The notes under the pieces: generated by a model
Told to the model about the DNA's origin: nothing
Database searches by the model: none
The model's input: only the letters and a program-made list of their open reading frames with translations
Translations under genes and position numbers: made by a program
Source: Trebouxia sp. TZW2008
Taxonomy: Eukaryota; Chlorophyta; Trebouxiophyceae; Trebouxiales; Trebouxiaceae
Assembly (NCBI GenBank): GCA_002118135.1
Contig: BDIU01000380.1
Coordinates: forward strand, 5,710-48,904
DNA: 43,195 nt
Reading direction: 5' to 3'
Part shown: positions 10,550-20,229 of the stretch, piece after piece
How positions within the stretch are numbered: position 1 is the first letter of the stretch
How the letters are laid out: each line of letters starts with the position of its first letter

Positions 10550-11077
10550 TCAGCTCTTGTTTGGTGCAAGTTGGCAATGAGTGTCTGAAACCATTCTTGC
10601 CTGCAACCACTTGTGTAGGACCCCTTGTGTAGAAACCAAGGAGTGTGACCAGGCCATTACAGCTTGCAGCGCAGGTTTCCAATCAGTCTTTCTTCCTCCT
10701 GCAACATAAACTGGCTGAAGGTTGATGTGAATGTTGTTGCAAACATCCTGTACTTGGGTTGTGCTGGTGTTGTAGTCGCTGGGACCGCAATGCCGCATCA
10801 TTGAGGGGATGCACTCCCAGCTCTTTTGCATGCTTCTGTAGTTGCAGCACAATGTTGCCTAAGCTGGTGATGGTTTGTGTTGGATCATCAACTTCATCCC
10901 AATCATGACTTCAGCGTCATTGGGAACACCTGCTGCTACTGACACAACATACCCCTTTTGACTTTGAAGCTGTGCTGGATTGCCAAAAGTCAGCAATATA
11001 GTATCTGGACATACTTTGTTGGCATCTGGAATGATTGATTGCAGCCAGAAGCTGTCATTTGATGGACACAGTTTGAG
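10550..11077 (-). pseudogene. Unknown protein, frame broken by one TAG
   Basis: One minus-strand frame is open from 11077 to 10550 except for a single TAG at 10859-10861. It would give about 175 residues. The text before the stop (SNDSFWLQSIIPDANKV, FGNPAQLQSQKGYVVSVAAG) and after it (VYVAGGRKTDWKPALQAVM) has protein-like composition. I recognise no family. There is no clear ATG at the 5' end, where the frame abuts the minisatellite, so it is probably a truncated gene fragment. Readthrough, sequencing error or true decay cannot be told apart. Confidence 0.4.
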
Positions 11078-11079
11078 CT

Positions 11080-11500
11080 AAAGCATTGCAGCTGAGCTGA
11101 CATGGCACTTGCACAGCTGACAGTTTGCACCAAGCGCTCGCATAGTACAGAGAAGCTGATCATGTGCAACCCTGGTAGTAGAGGCAGCTGAGTTGAGATT
11201 TTGCGGGTTGCATCCCAGCTGACAATCTGTGTTTTGAGCTGACCCAAAATATTCACACATTGCAGCCAAACCTTGATTGCAGCCAAGATGTTGGTCTGCC
11301 AAAGACAGCTGTCCGGGTTGTCATCTGAGCTCTAGAATGCAGCTGAGCTGCATGTTGCAAGTGAGATGATGAACATGAAAAATGACAAGTGAGATCTGCA
11401 CTGACATATGCAACTGAGCCATCATCTGACACCAGAGCTGACATATCATATCCAAGCTGACAGTTTGCAGCCAAACTGACACATCACCGGTGAGGTGGTT
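11080..11500 (-). repeat. AGCT-rich minisatellite block, minus orientation
   Basis: Degenerate units read TTGCAGCTGAGCTGACA on the plus strand, the reverse complement of the 1.4-1.9 kb block. Overlapping minus-strand open frames rich in QLSCxxSA are translations of the repeat. Confidence 0.85.
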
Positions 11501-12494
11501 GATCAAAGTGTACTAACTGAACCTTTCATTCACTTTGTCTTCTGATTGTTCGAATCCAATGATCTGCTGTGTCCATTGCGCATTTAGAGGCTAACACACC
11601 AAATACGCGTACAAGCCATCAATTTCGATATCTCTGCTGACTAATTCATCCAACATGCAATTGCATTGTAAGAGCTGAGCATGACAAACACCGACAAAAT
11701 TGAACTTGGCTTTCACAACTTATTTTGTCTTTTTCGAAAGTTCTTTCTTCAAACTCTGCTAGATCCTATCCAAATTGATGAGTGTTACTGGCACTGAGGA
11801 GCGCAGATTGTGCTTCTTCAGCAAACTTTGTCTCCTGCACGGGCTGAAGATCGGAATGACTTGCTGTAAATTCCGATGTTTGTTGATGAGATGAGGAGCA
11901 TCCAGATGAGCAATGTTCCAGAAACAGTTTAAAATCACAGAGTTTCCAGCAACAGTAAATAAAGTGATGAAAACAGTCCGAGCGGCTACAAATCTCATGC
12001 GAGTTGCCGCTTGGCGCTTGGGCTATGCAGGTTGTATGCTTCGAAGCAAGCATACAACACGCATTGTAGCCCTCCCTCTGTGAGACCAAGCATCACCACA
12101 AAAGCGTCAAGTTTGTTTGCAATTCAGTGTTATGCAATGGAAAAAAGCATTCCAGAACGAAGCTTGATGTCGTGAAGAGTTGTTTGCTGGTTCACATAGG
12201 TCGTTGCATTTTCGAGCTCTTGCCTCATTTCAATAGCCACTGGAGCGCAAACGGACAGTATCATGAAATGAATGTACTAACTTGTCCAAAATTACGTCAA
12301 CGTACAAATTGGGCATGAGCAACCAAGATGAAATTTGCACACAAGCAAAATATGGACAAGCGCGCTTCATGTCAAAACATGTCAGGTAGGGGTGGCTTCC
12401 ACATGAGAAAGGACAGGTGCTTGGTTGATTTGTGCCACGTTTGATCTTGGCGAGGTTGATGACGGTCCTACAGAGACATGGGTCACAATTGCCA
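11501..12494. other. Spacer downstream of the GTPase gene
   Basis: No convincing gene is present. A Cys-rich minus-strand frame (12230-12556) overlaps the end of the GTPase gene and probably represents its 3' untranslated region. Nothing else is recognised. Confidence 0.4.
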
Positions 12495-13271
12495 TTATGT
12501 AGAATGTCGCTTGGCTGCGGCATCCCGGACGTACTCAAAAAAGGCAATCTCATCAAACCTGGCTAGGCGTAGCTGCCGGGCTGAAACCATGAACAGATGG
12601 TGGGGCCCGTAAGGAGCTACCACCTTGCGCTGGAAGGCGTCTTGTATTTGCACATATAAATGTTCCTTAGCAGTTTGCTCGTCGTCAATGCCGCTGTTGT
12701 ACATGACGTCGTCCAAAAGCCTATCGGCTTTGGTGCGCAAAAAGGCGACAGGTTTGCCCCATGCATGTGCTTCTTCCAAGATCTGCTTGCAACTCTCCAC
12801 AAAACTGCCGTCGTATATCAGAAAAATGCAATCAAATGCGTACAGCTTTTTGTCAGTGAAATAGGTAGCTGCTGGGTGGGACTGCGTACCAGCGCCGGGT
12901 GCATCGTATAGCTTGACACGTGCAAGCCCAGGATAGTCGTAACAATGAACGTCATGTGTGACCTCGTTGATGCCGACTCCCGCAGCACCTGCGTCATTCG
13001 GCTTCACGCCACGAATTGCATTGATCAACGTGGACTTGCCGCCTTTTGTGGGGCCACAGAAAATGAAATTGTAATGGTTGACTGCATCCATTCTCATATG
13101 CTGTTGTGCTTCTTTGATCAAGCGGTCTCGATTGTGTCCAATATTCCGATGATTGCCCACACCATCACGATCAGGTGGCTTGTTGAATGCATCGCACATG
13201 TTTACCATTAGCTGGATGAATTCTTTGACAGATCCAGCAACACCCACAAAGGTAGACAGCGCATGACCCAT
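12495..13271 (-). CDS. IRG-like (immunity-related) dynamin-type GTPase
   Basis: This single-exon frame of 258 residues encodes a GTP-binding protein. The P-loop G1 is GPTKGGKST (73-81), followed by LINAIRG as in vertebrate IRG proteins. G3 is DAPG (123-126), G4 is RTKAD (179-183), and a G5-like VSAR is at 229-232. The stretch FDCIFLIYDGSFVES, then KPVAFLRTKAD, also follows the IRG pattern. The N-terminus MGHALS could be N-myristoylated, as many IRG proteins are, which would put it on membranes. Known IRG proteins are about 400 residues with a longer helical C-terminus; this one stops soon after the G domain. The ATG is supported because a TGA lies five codons upstream in frame. IRG-like genes are known outside animals, but their role there is unclear. 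Defence against intracellular parasites or viruses is only a guess. Confidence 0.8.
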   Translation of the reverse strand: MGHALSTFVGVAGSVKEFIQLMVNMCDAFNKPPDRDGVGNHRNIGHNRDRLIKEAQQHMRMDAVNHYNFIFCGPTKGGKSTLINAIRGVKPNDAGAAGVGINEVTHDVHCYDYPGLARVKLYDAPGAGTQSHPAATYFTDKKLYAFDCIFLIYDGSFVESCKQILEEAHAWGKPVAFLRTKADRLLDDVMYNSGIDDEQTAKEHLYVQIQDAFQRKVVAPYGPHHLFMVSARQLRLARFDEIAFFEYVRDAAAKRHST

Positions 13272-13534
13272 GACGTCTGCCCCTCAGCTAGGTATGCCAA
13301 CACCAAGGTGCGGATGGCCATGATCGATTTTGTAGAGAACTCATCTAAACATTGTGGCTGCATGGGCGACACATGTGTCTTGTATGAGAAGCCAAGCTGC
13401 AACGTGCTTGGCAAGGGCTTGGGTCCGTGATTGCAGTCATTGCTCTGCAACCACCTTGGCACGTCAACAGCATCATAATGGCAGCTAATCAGCATGTAAG
13501 GATGTTGCCAGTCACCAACATTAGTCAAAGCCAA
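13208..13534 (-). CDS. Unidentified open frame upstream of the GTPase
   Basis: This frame overlaps the start of the GTPase gene by 64 bases in another phase. The first ATG (MLISCHYDAVDVPRWLQS) is at about 13498. The text up to AYLAEGQTS reads like protein; the overlapping part does not. It could be an upstream exon, a separate small gene, or the former N-terminus of one longer protein now split by a frameshift. I recognise no domain. Confidence 0.3.
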   Translation of the reverse strand: MALTNVGDWQHPYMLISCHYDAVDVPRWLQSNDCNHGPKPLPSTLQLGFSYKTHVSPMQPQCLDEFSTKSIMAIRTLVLAYLAEGQTSWVMRCLPLWVLLDLSKNSSS

Positions 13535-13559
13535 GGTGACAACAGTGATTGACAGCGGC

Positions 13560-14530
13560 TCCTGCTAAGCTCACAATTCATAAGGCAAGCAAGTTGAAAT
13601 CTGAGCTGACAGTGTGCACCTGAGCTAACATACAATGGACGAGCTGACATATCACAAGCAAGCTCAAAAATCGCAGCCAAAACACTAAATCAGGGTCAGG
13701 TCGAGAAAAGACAGTTGAGTTAACGAGCAAGCTGTCGAGCGGACAGAGAACAAACCAGAAGACTGAGATGACAAAGCACATGCGAGCTCACGCGGTGCTG
13801 CTGACAGCCGAGCTGACAAGTTGCAGCTGAGTTGACGGCTGAGTTGACAAGTGGAAGCTGAGTAAACAGCTGAGTTGACAAGTGGTCAGCTTAGCTAAGC
13901 TGACATATTGCAGCCGAGTTGACAACTGGCAGCTTAGCTAAGCTGACATATTGCAGCCGAGTGGACTTAGTCGAGCTGATAGTTGAGCTGAAAGACAATA
14001 GCCGAGATTGACTTAGTCGAGCTGATAGTTGAGCTGAAAGACAATTGAGCTGACATATCAAAGCTCAGCTGACAGATCGCGCCCTCACCAACAAATGAAT
14101 TCTACGTTGATAGAATAGAGTCGAGCTGACAATCAAGCTGACAAGCGCAATAGAGTACAAACGAGGAGACCGATCACAGCTCAGCTCAGATGGCAAACTT
14201 CATCTTAGCTAACAAGGTGCAGCTGAGGTGACCAGTTGCAGCTGATATGATAACTGAGTCGACAAGTGGCAGCTGAGCTGACAAAGTGCAATTCAGCTGA
14301 CTACATTGAGCTGAGCTGACATCGCAGCCGAGTTGACATAATGAAGCTGAGCTGACAAGTGAGTCTCTGAGCTGACAAGTTGCAGCTCAGCTGACAGCTG
14401 AGTTGACAAGTGACAGCTGAGCTGACACATTGCAATTGAGTTGAGCTGACATCAAGCAGCCAAGTTGACATGACAGAGCTGAGCTGAAAGACTGAGCTGA
14501 CAGGATGCAGCCGAGCCCAAAGATCATGAG
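13560..14530 (-). repeat. Largest minisatellite block, minus orientation
   Basis: About 1 kb of CAGCTGAGCTGACAAGTTG-like units. Local higher-order duplications are visible: 'cagcttagctaagctgacat' repeats about 42 bp apart near 13890 and 13932, and 'gacttagtcgagctgatagt' repeats near 13971 and 14010. There is no coding sequence. Confidence 0.9.
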
Positions 14531-14599
14531 TGAGCAGAGACTGTGAGCATCAATTGATATTGCGGACATAGTGTCTCATTCAACAGCCACCCTGCTAAG

Positions 14600-14952
14600 C
14601 ACATGCTAGTACATCAAGCACTCAGATGTGCTTGCATTGGTCTTATGCACATCTGAGCTGCAGTAGAGCTGGCATTCTGAATATTGAAATATTGAAATAT
14701 TTAATTTTTTCTGGTTTTGCAAAATAAGCTGCCAAAGATTTTGGAAGGTGCTTGTGAATCTCGGCAGTTTCGGAATCCGGGAACTTTTTTAAATATTTAA
14801 TAACACTAAAAGTCTCAGACGTTCACATGAAGGATCACGTCGTGTGACCGACGTGATGGATCAGCACCGAGATGTATGGAACATGGTCTGTACCAAAAGG
14901 TGGACACCAAGACAACGTTTGTGATAAGATTCGAATATGGTGTCCAACCATA
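14600..14952 (+). repeat. Repeat R copy 1, includes the zinc-finger gene promoter
   Basis: The stretch from 'caagcactcagatgtgcttg' through the AT-rich 'aatattgaaatattgaaa' to codon 25 of the zinc-finger gene is repeated at 18720-19172. A third site (about 29030-29110) shares only the first part. The copied unit therefore contains about 190 bp of upstream DNA and the start of the gene. Confidence 0.8.
14834..14857. promoter_or_regulatory. Inverted repeat just upstream of the zinc-finger gene
   Basis: ATCACGTCG and CGACGTGAT form perfect 9 bp arms around a 6 bp spacer, ending 18 bp before the ATG. The CGACGTGA half survives in the truncated copy at about 19.07 kb but the other half has diverged. 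It could be a protein-binding site or a 5'-leader hairpin; which is unknown. Confidence 0.45.
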
Positions 14953-15766
14953 TAAGGAGGGAATGCATCCCAAAGGATCAGACAGCATGAGGATGAATGA
15001 CGAGGAGATCAAGAAGTACACCGAAGCTATAAGCAAGAACAGTGACGATCTCTTTGTCTGCCCAAGATGCGAGGCCCACACAGACAAGCTGAAGGCAAAT
15101 ATCAAAACGCATCTGAAAAGAAAAAAGCCTTGCATGCGTAGCTCGAGCTCATCGGTTGTGCACCAGAATGTGCAAGTCACCGATGATCACAGCACGCACA
15201 CTAGTAATCATGATCACAGCATACATAACACACATAACACAACCATCAACAATGCAAAAATCACAATACAGTTGCAGCCTATCAATAGTCCAAATCCTGA
15301 ATGGGAGGACTTAGTGAACAAAAACGACATAAAAACGATTGAGAAACGCTTGGGATGCAGCCTGTCGGATGCAGCTGCCGCTTTGCTAGCTTGTCTGAAA
15401 TTTCAACACCTGAATGCCGACTTGCCACAACGCCACAACGTTCGCATCAGAGATGGAGATCTGGAGATATATCGCTTCGCTGATGACATACGTCGGAAAA
15501 ACGCAGCTTGGAGGCCAGTGCCAATGGATGTTGGACTGAAAGACTTGATCTGTAGACGGCGTCTAGACTTCGTGGACGTGCAGGCAAGCTTGGAACGTAA
15601 GCTTTCAAGCAAACGGTGGAGGCTTCTTGAGGCAGGGCTGGATGACTTGGAAAACTTATCCAACGACGGTAAGAGCGACAAAGAGGACTTGAACGCCACA
15701 TTTGACAAGCTCATGCACGATTGTGAAGCAGCTATTGCTGGCTTTTGCAGCCATTTGGTGACTTAA
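14876..15766 (+). CDS. Giant-virus-type zinc-finger protein
   Basis: This intact 296-residue frame has no intron. A single zinc finger lies at residues 62-86 (FVCPRC, then KTHLKRKKPC: C-x2-C-x13-H-x6-C). A low-complexity Ser/His/Asn/Thr linker (87-127) follows, then a C-terminal domain with LLACLKFQHLNADLPQRHNV (170-189), WRPVPMDVGLKDLI and a charged helical tail. The combination of one finger ending in HLxRKxPC with a later block ending in an HN[IV]R motif is a pattern I know from Mimiviridae-type proteins of unknown function, so a viral or viral-element origin is inferred. Its role is unknown; nucleic-acid binding is likely. The ATG at 14876 is preceded by an out-of-frame ATG at 14872. A defective copy of the 5' end lies at 18.9-19.2 kb. 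Confidence 0.75.
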   Translation: MEHGLYQKVDTKTTFVIRFEYGVQPYKEGMHPKGSDSMRMNDEEIKKYTEAISKNSDDLFVCPRCEAHTDKLKANIKTHLKRKKPCMRSSSSSVVHQNVQVTDDHSTHTSNHDHSIHNTHNTTINNAKITIQLQPINSPNPEWEDLVNKNDIKTIEKRLGCSLSDAAAALLACLKFQHLNADLPQRHNVRIRDGDLEIYRFADDIRRKNAAWRPVPMDVGLKDLICRRRLDFVDVQASLERKLSSKRWRLLEAGLDDLENLSNDGKSDKEDLNATFDKLMHDCEAAIAGFCSHLVT

Positions 15767-15921
15767 AGACGTATTGCTTGTACACTGTTAGGATAAACAG
15801 TCAGACAATCTGCAAAGTGCAAAAGAATGTTGCAGTGCTGATCATACTTGTCTTCACCAACTGAAGCAAAAATCTGCACAAATTCAAGCCTGAAATACAC
15901 CATGCCTTCATCCATGAGCAT
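15763..15921 (-). CDS. Small unidentified open frame, convergent
   Basis: A 52-residue frame starts with MLMDEGMVYFRLEFVQIF and ends within the last codons of the zinc-finger gene, overlapping it by 4 bases. The composition is protein-like, but no family is recognised and there is a TGA a few codons upstream. It is probably a fragment of an older gene. Confidence 0.25.
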   Translation of the reverse strand: MLMDEGMVYFRLEFVQIFASVGEDKYDQHCNILLHFADCLTVYPNSVQAIRL

Positions 15922-16351
15922 TGGGCCAATGCCGCATCATGTACCCAATGATTTACGGGAGACGCAAGGCTGATGCAAACAGCATATTGTCTACAAGAAG
16001 CACCACTCAGCCCTTCTACCCCTTCTCACAGCATGACTGGCGCATCAGCCCTATGATGATAGAAGTCAAAGTATCTCTGACTTTGTGTATGCATGGTACT
16101 GATAAAAAGTGATGGCATACATTCTGCAACTGATACAGAATACCAGTCATTGTATCCAAGTTGGCCCCCTGTTGAAATGCAAATGATGTTCAGTCTTGCT
16201 GTACAAGGCTAACGTGAAGGCTGATAGAGCCGCTTGTAGAGGGCTTGAACAAATCTATACATTGTTGCAGGCTAGGCTAGCTCATAGAGTAGCATAGAAT
16301 GCATTGCGAACCAGCTGTGACCAAGAGACTACCTAGCAGTTGTATGAGTGA
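15922..16351. other. Spacer, nothing recognised
   Basis: Short open frames only, with no repeats shared with other parts of the window that I can see. Confidence 0.35.
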
Positions 16352-16954
16352 CTACACAGTTTCATACTCGGCGTCATTGGCAGCAAACTCCATGAGCGTT
16401 TTGACCAAGTGACCTTTTGTAGCAGACTGTGGTGCATCTCGCTTCATATGGTGATTGATGAGCCCAGCCAACTCTGCTTTTGAAAGCTTGTCAAAGCGCC
16501 ATTTCTTGGCTCTCCTAAGCACACCCAGGTCCATGAAGTCTGCAACCCCTAAGCTGCCTGTAGAGAGGGTTGACGCTGGATCAGACAGATTGCTGCTGCT
16601 AACCTCGGGACTTGCAGCCCTTCCACCAGCACCATTGGGCAACCCAGTCGAGAGGCTGCTTGCATTGCTCAAGGCAGGTGTAGATGCACGTTTTGTGTAC
16701 TTCCTTTGAATAGAAACAAAGGTGGGAGGGTTAGCAATTACTTGTTGCTGTGTGTTCACAAGCGCTGTTGCAAGACATGTCTGCATGACCTCGTCACTAA
16801 CATCAAATTTGGCCTGTGGAACCTGGAGCCTGACTGCGACGCATACCTCTTTTGCCAGGTGATCAATCACTGCTTGTTTGACAGCTACCTCATCAACGGA
16901 CACACGAAAAGGCAGGATGTCCAGCGCCTGGCGCAAAACAGACATGTTATCCAT
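16352..16954 (-). CDS. Unknown protein, possible SAP-like C-terminus
   Basis: The frame is open from 17089, but I prefer the ATG at 16954 (MDNMSVLRQALDILPFRV), where regular helical text begins; this gives 200 residues. Residues 1-75 are helical. A Ser/Ala/Pro-rich linker (about 85-140) follows. The C-terminal 50 residues (KKWRFDKLSKAELAGLINHH, then ATKGHLVKTLMEF) fit the helix-turn-helix spacing of a SAP motif, a DNA-binding fold: leucines and the conserved Gly-x-Leu are present. The SAP call is tentative. There are no introns. The product could bind DNA and belong with the nearby zinc-finger and recombinase genes, but nothing proves this. Confidence 0.5.
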   Translation of the reverse strand: MDNMSVLRQALDILPFRVSVDEVAVKQAVIDHLAKEVCVAVRLQVPQAKFDVSDEVMQTCLATALVNTQQQVIANPPTFVSIQRKYTKRASTPALSNASSLSTGLPNGAGGRAASPEVSSSNLSDPASTLSTGSLGVADFMDLGVLRRAKKWRFDKLSKAELAGLINHHMKRDAPQSATKGHLVKTLMEFAANDAEYETV

Positions 16955-18649
16955 GTAGGAAAAGTGGCGGTTGCTGGGCCTGTTGATCAGAGATGCTTGA
17001 AAAACATAGGCAGACAGAAAGCTCAGTGATGGCAATGCAGAGATGCAATTCATTTCGTCATCGATTTTGCAGCACTGCAATGGCTGCATACATGGCGAGA
17101 TAATAGGAGTTCATGACTCACCCTCATCACACAGGGCCAAAGTACAACTTGAGAAAAAGGTCAAGTCTGAGGCATTTATGCAGTGTAAGAACAACCAGAC
17201 TGTGATGTTTGTAGCTGGAGAGGGCAGACAAGCAAGAAACAGCAGCAGAATTTTCCATATTGAAATTCAATATTCGATATATTTTGTTTCCAAAAAAGAT
17301 GTTGATCTGAAAACCTCAACATGCAACAACAGAATTGTCCCAAGTAAATCGTGGCAACTTGCTGAATATTTAATAATTGAATATCTGGCAACATTTGATT
17401 CACATACAATGCTGGCAGATACAGGATGATGCACTGCTCAAATCAACAGAAACCCTCAGGATATTGCGCAAGAGAAACGAAGCCAGACTGGCCCTTGATA
17501 AGGCACTACATTTTACATGTCATACAGTAATATCGAATGATGGAATATCTGGCGAAAGGTGTCTCACATGCAATGCAATGCCTAGGCAAATGCACAATAA
17601 TTCGTTGGTAAGAAGGGTGACACCAATGGTGGATTATGGATATGTAACAAAGCGAATAAGCCCCGTGATAGCCTTTCAGTAGGCTTCACATTACTCACAC
17701 CAAATGAATATCCCAAAACTTGCTGTTTTTTGGATGAGTAGGCGCACCGTTTCGTCGTCAAGGATAGCAAAGATCATTGGTAAAAGGTATGTAGAAGTAC
17801 GGGTGCTTTGTGAGGATTTAGAAGCAGCAAACAGTTGTCATCAATATCTTGAAGCATGGGCAACACTCTATGCTTGGGTTTTGCTTGATCATTTGCCTTG
17901 CAGTCAAAGGTGGATCAGTGTGTGATGCATGATATCCACATGTCCATTTTGGCTCTGGTAGTTGACGGGATTTGACACTACAGGTCACAAGTGGGGCAGA
18001 GTACAAACGCAACGACAAAATACACGCTAGCTAAATGGGTTGCTGCTGACAGCCGAGCTGACAAGTTGCAGCTGAGTTGACAAGTGGCACCTGAGCCGCA
18101 ATGTTGCCACATGGACCAAAAGTCACTGCAAATAATGTTGCAGATAGTCACGCCTCAGATGTGGCTACACACTTGTAGCCAGGGCAGCAATGATTGAAGA
18201 GCTGCACAAAGTCAAGCGTTAGGGTTGCATAGCTATCTCATCCACCAATTAACCAAAATGGGCACCATGTGCAGCAAGTTGCAGACACAACGTAATCAAA
18301 CTTGCTTGCATCGATTTCTTGCACATCTGAGCGCTGTGCCTTGACTGGACTTGTCATGGCGTATCCGTTGGACCAGCAATTGTATAACACACAATGGGGC
18401 TGCCTGGACCATGACTCCATGCAGATAATCTTGCTGATAATCACTCCTCAGATGTAGCTACAAACATGAAGCCATGGCAGCAACAGCACACCCAAACCTC
18501 GCCTACACATTGGTGTGCTGGACCACCTGTAGGACATATGGCACCTTGCAAAACTCACTATTAGCAGCGCATCCTGCAATTGCTGATGGTGAGGCTGTGG
18601 CGAAATTTGTTGCGCAAACCTGCAGATGGCTGATGGCAATGACATTTTC
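16955..18649. other. AT-rich spacer with short repeats
   Basis: No gene is recognised. AT-rich 'aatattcgatatattttg'-type segments occur at 17.26-17.40 kb, and a short minisatellite patch in minus orientation lies at 18040-18100. A 68-codon minus frame at 18238-18444 is not convincing. Confidence 0.4.
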
Positions 18650-19172
18650 ATAAGACAGGGTCCTGAGCTAGTAGGTCTATCTTGAAGTGTGTCAAGCCAT
18701 CTCCAGACAATCTTCATGAGCCAAAATGCTTGCAAGCACTCAGATGTGCCTGCGTCGCACATCTGAGCTGCAATAGAGCCGGGCTCACATGCTTTACTTC
18801 CAGGATCGTTGTAGTGAACATCAGTCACGTGCTTGTCAGTGTTGCAAAGCATCACATATGTTCTGCTGAGAGAACTTCCACCTTGGGGCAACAATCTTGC
18901 AACTATCAAATATTTAAATATTCAAAAAACTCTGGTTTTCGAAAATAAGCTGACAAAAATTTTCAAAGTTGCTTGTGAGTCGAGGCAGTTCCGGAATCCG
19001 GAATTTTTTGAATATTCAATAAAGCTAAAATGTTCAGACTTTCACATGAAAGATCGCATGGTGTGACCGACGTGACGGATCAGCACCAAGATCTAGGGAA
19101 CATGGTCTGTACCAAAACGTTGACAAGATGACGACGTGTTTGTGATAAGAGTAGAATATGGTCTCCAACCCT
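18650..19172 (+). pseudogene. Repeat R copy 2 with truncated zinc-finger gene start
   Basis: From 18650 this matches 28950-29060, and from about 18904 to 19172 it matches 14683-14952. It carries the upstream region and the first ~25 codons of the zinc-finger gene. The start codon is changed (ATGGAACATGG to AGGGAACATGG) and an indel shifts the frame. Homology stops at 19172, where minisatellite-type sequence takes over. It is a dead partial duplicate. Confidence 0.8.
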
Positions 19173-19391
19173 TGCAATGTATCAGCTCATCTGCAATATG
19201 CAGTCAACTCGCTTGTTGGCAAGGCTCCGCTGGCTCAAATTGTCAGCCTGCTTCTGAGAACATATTCTCAACTTGTTTTTGTAATCTCCCGGCAGCTGAC
19301 ACAACTGGGCTGATTGTTGACATTAGCAGATGGGTAGCAGGGTAATTGGCAGGCAACACCCCATATTACAAGAAAAGCGACATGCGGAACT

Positions 19392-20155
19392 GCAAATGAC
19401 ATGCTTCAGTTGTCCACAAGTCATTCCTAGACACTGGATATGTCAGCTCGCCTCAGCCTGCTATAAGTCAGCTCCGCTCACATGCAGTTTGTCAGCTCAG
19501 CTGCAATTAGTTGGCTCACATGCAGTTTGCCAGCTCAGCTGCACATTCTCAGCTCAGCTGCAATTGTCAGCTCAGCTGCACACTGTCAGTTCAGATGAAT
19601 TTGTCATATCAGCTCAACGTGTTGCTTGAGCTGTCGGCTTTCTCCTTAGTTTCACTTGATCTGCCTGGCTGCACTTTGTCAGCTCCACTGTATTTTATCA
19701 GCTTGACGATTATTCATGTGTTCGGTCGCAGTGTGTCAGCTTGGGCGCGATACGTCAGCTCAGGTGCAGTTTGTCAGCTCAGCTGCCACTTGTTCACTTG
19801 TTGAGTCAATCCAACTTGTCAGCTTGACTGTCAGCTCAGCTGCAGCTCAGCTAACTGCAACTCAGATGTAATCTGTCATCTCCTCTCCAATTCGTCATCT
19901 CAGCTGCAGGTCGTCTGCTCAGCTGCATCCTGCAGCTTCTGTGTAATTCGTCATATTAGCTACAATTATCTTTGCTCATCTGCGAAACGCAATGGTTTGT
20001 ACATACACACTTTGTGCCCAGGACGGGTACAGCTTTCAGATGTGCATGACAACAAAGCAAGCACAATTGAACTTGATCACTTGATGGTGAAATATGCTGC
20101 AGACAGCTTACTTCATCTGACTAGAGACACAAAACCTGTGACTGATGTGCACAGC
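19392..20155 (+). repeat. Composite repeat E1 (minisatellite plus head)
   Basis: It aligns with 23188-23945 over about 760 bp. It starts near 'ccacaagtcat', then passes through minisatellite units in the same order, then 'gcaatggt..gtaca', then the 'acaa.gcaagcacaa' head. Sharing unit order means that whole blocks were copied. Confidence 0.8.
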
Positions 20156-20229
20156 CCCAAAGATCATTTCTGCAGGCTGTGTCAAGCGATAGTCTGCAGA
20201 GATGAGCTCACAGCTGAGTTAAAGTAAAC

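Noticed and set aside
13560..14530. Resemblance of the GAGCT/AGCT-rich repeats to vertebrate antibody switch regions
   Set aside because: The similarity is only in the short repeated word. The organism is not a vertebrate and there is no functional link.
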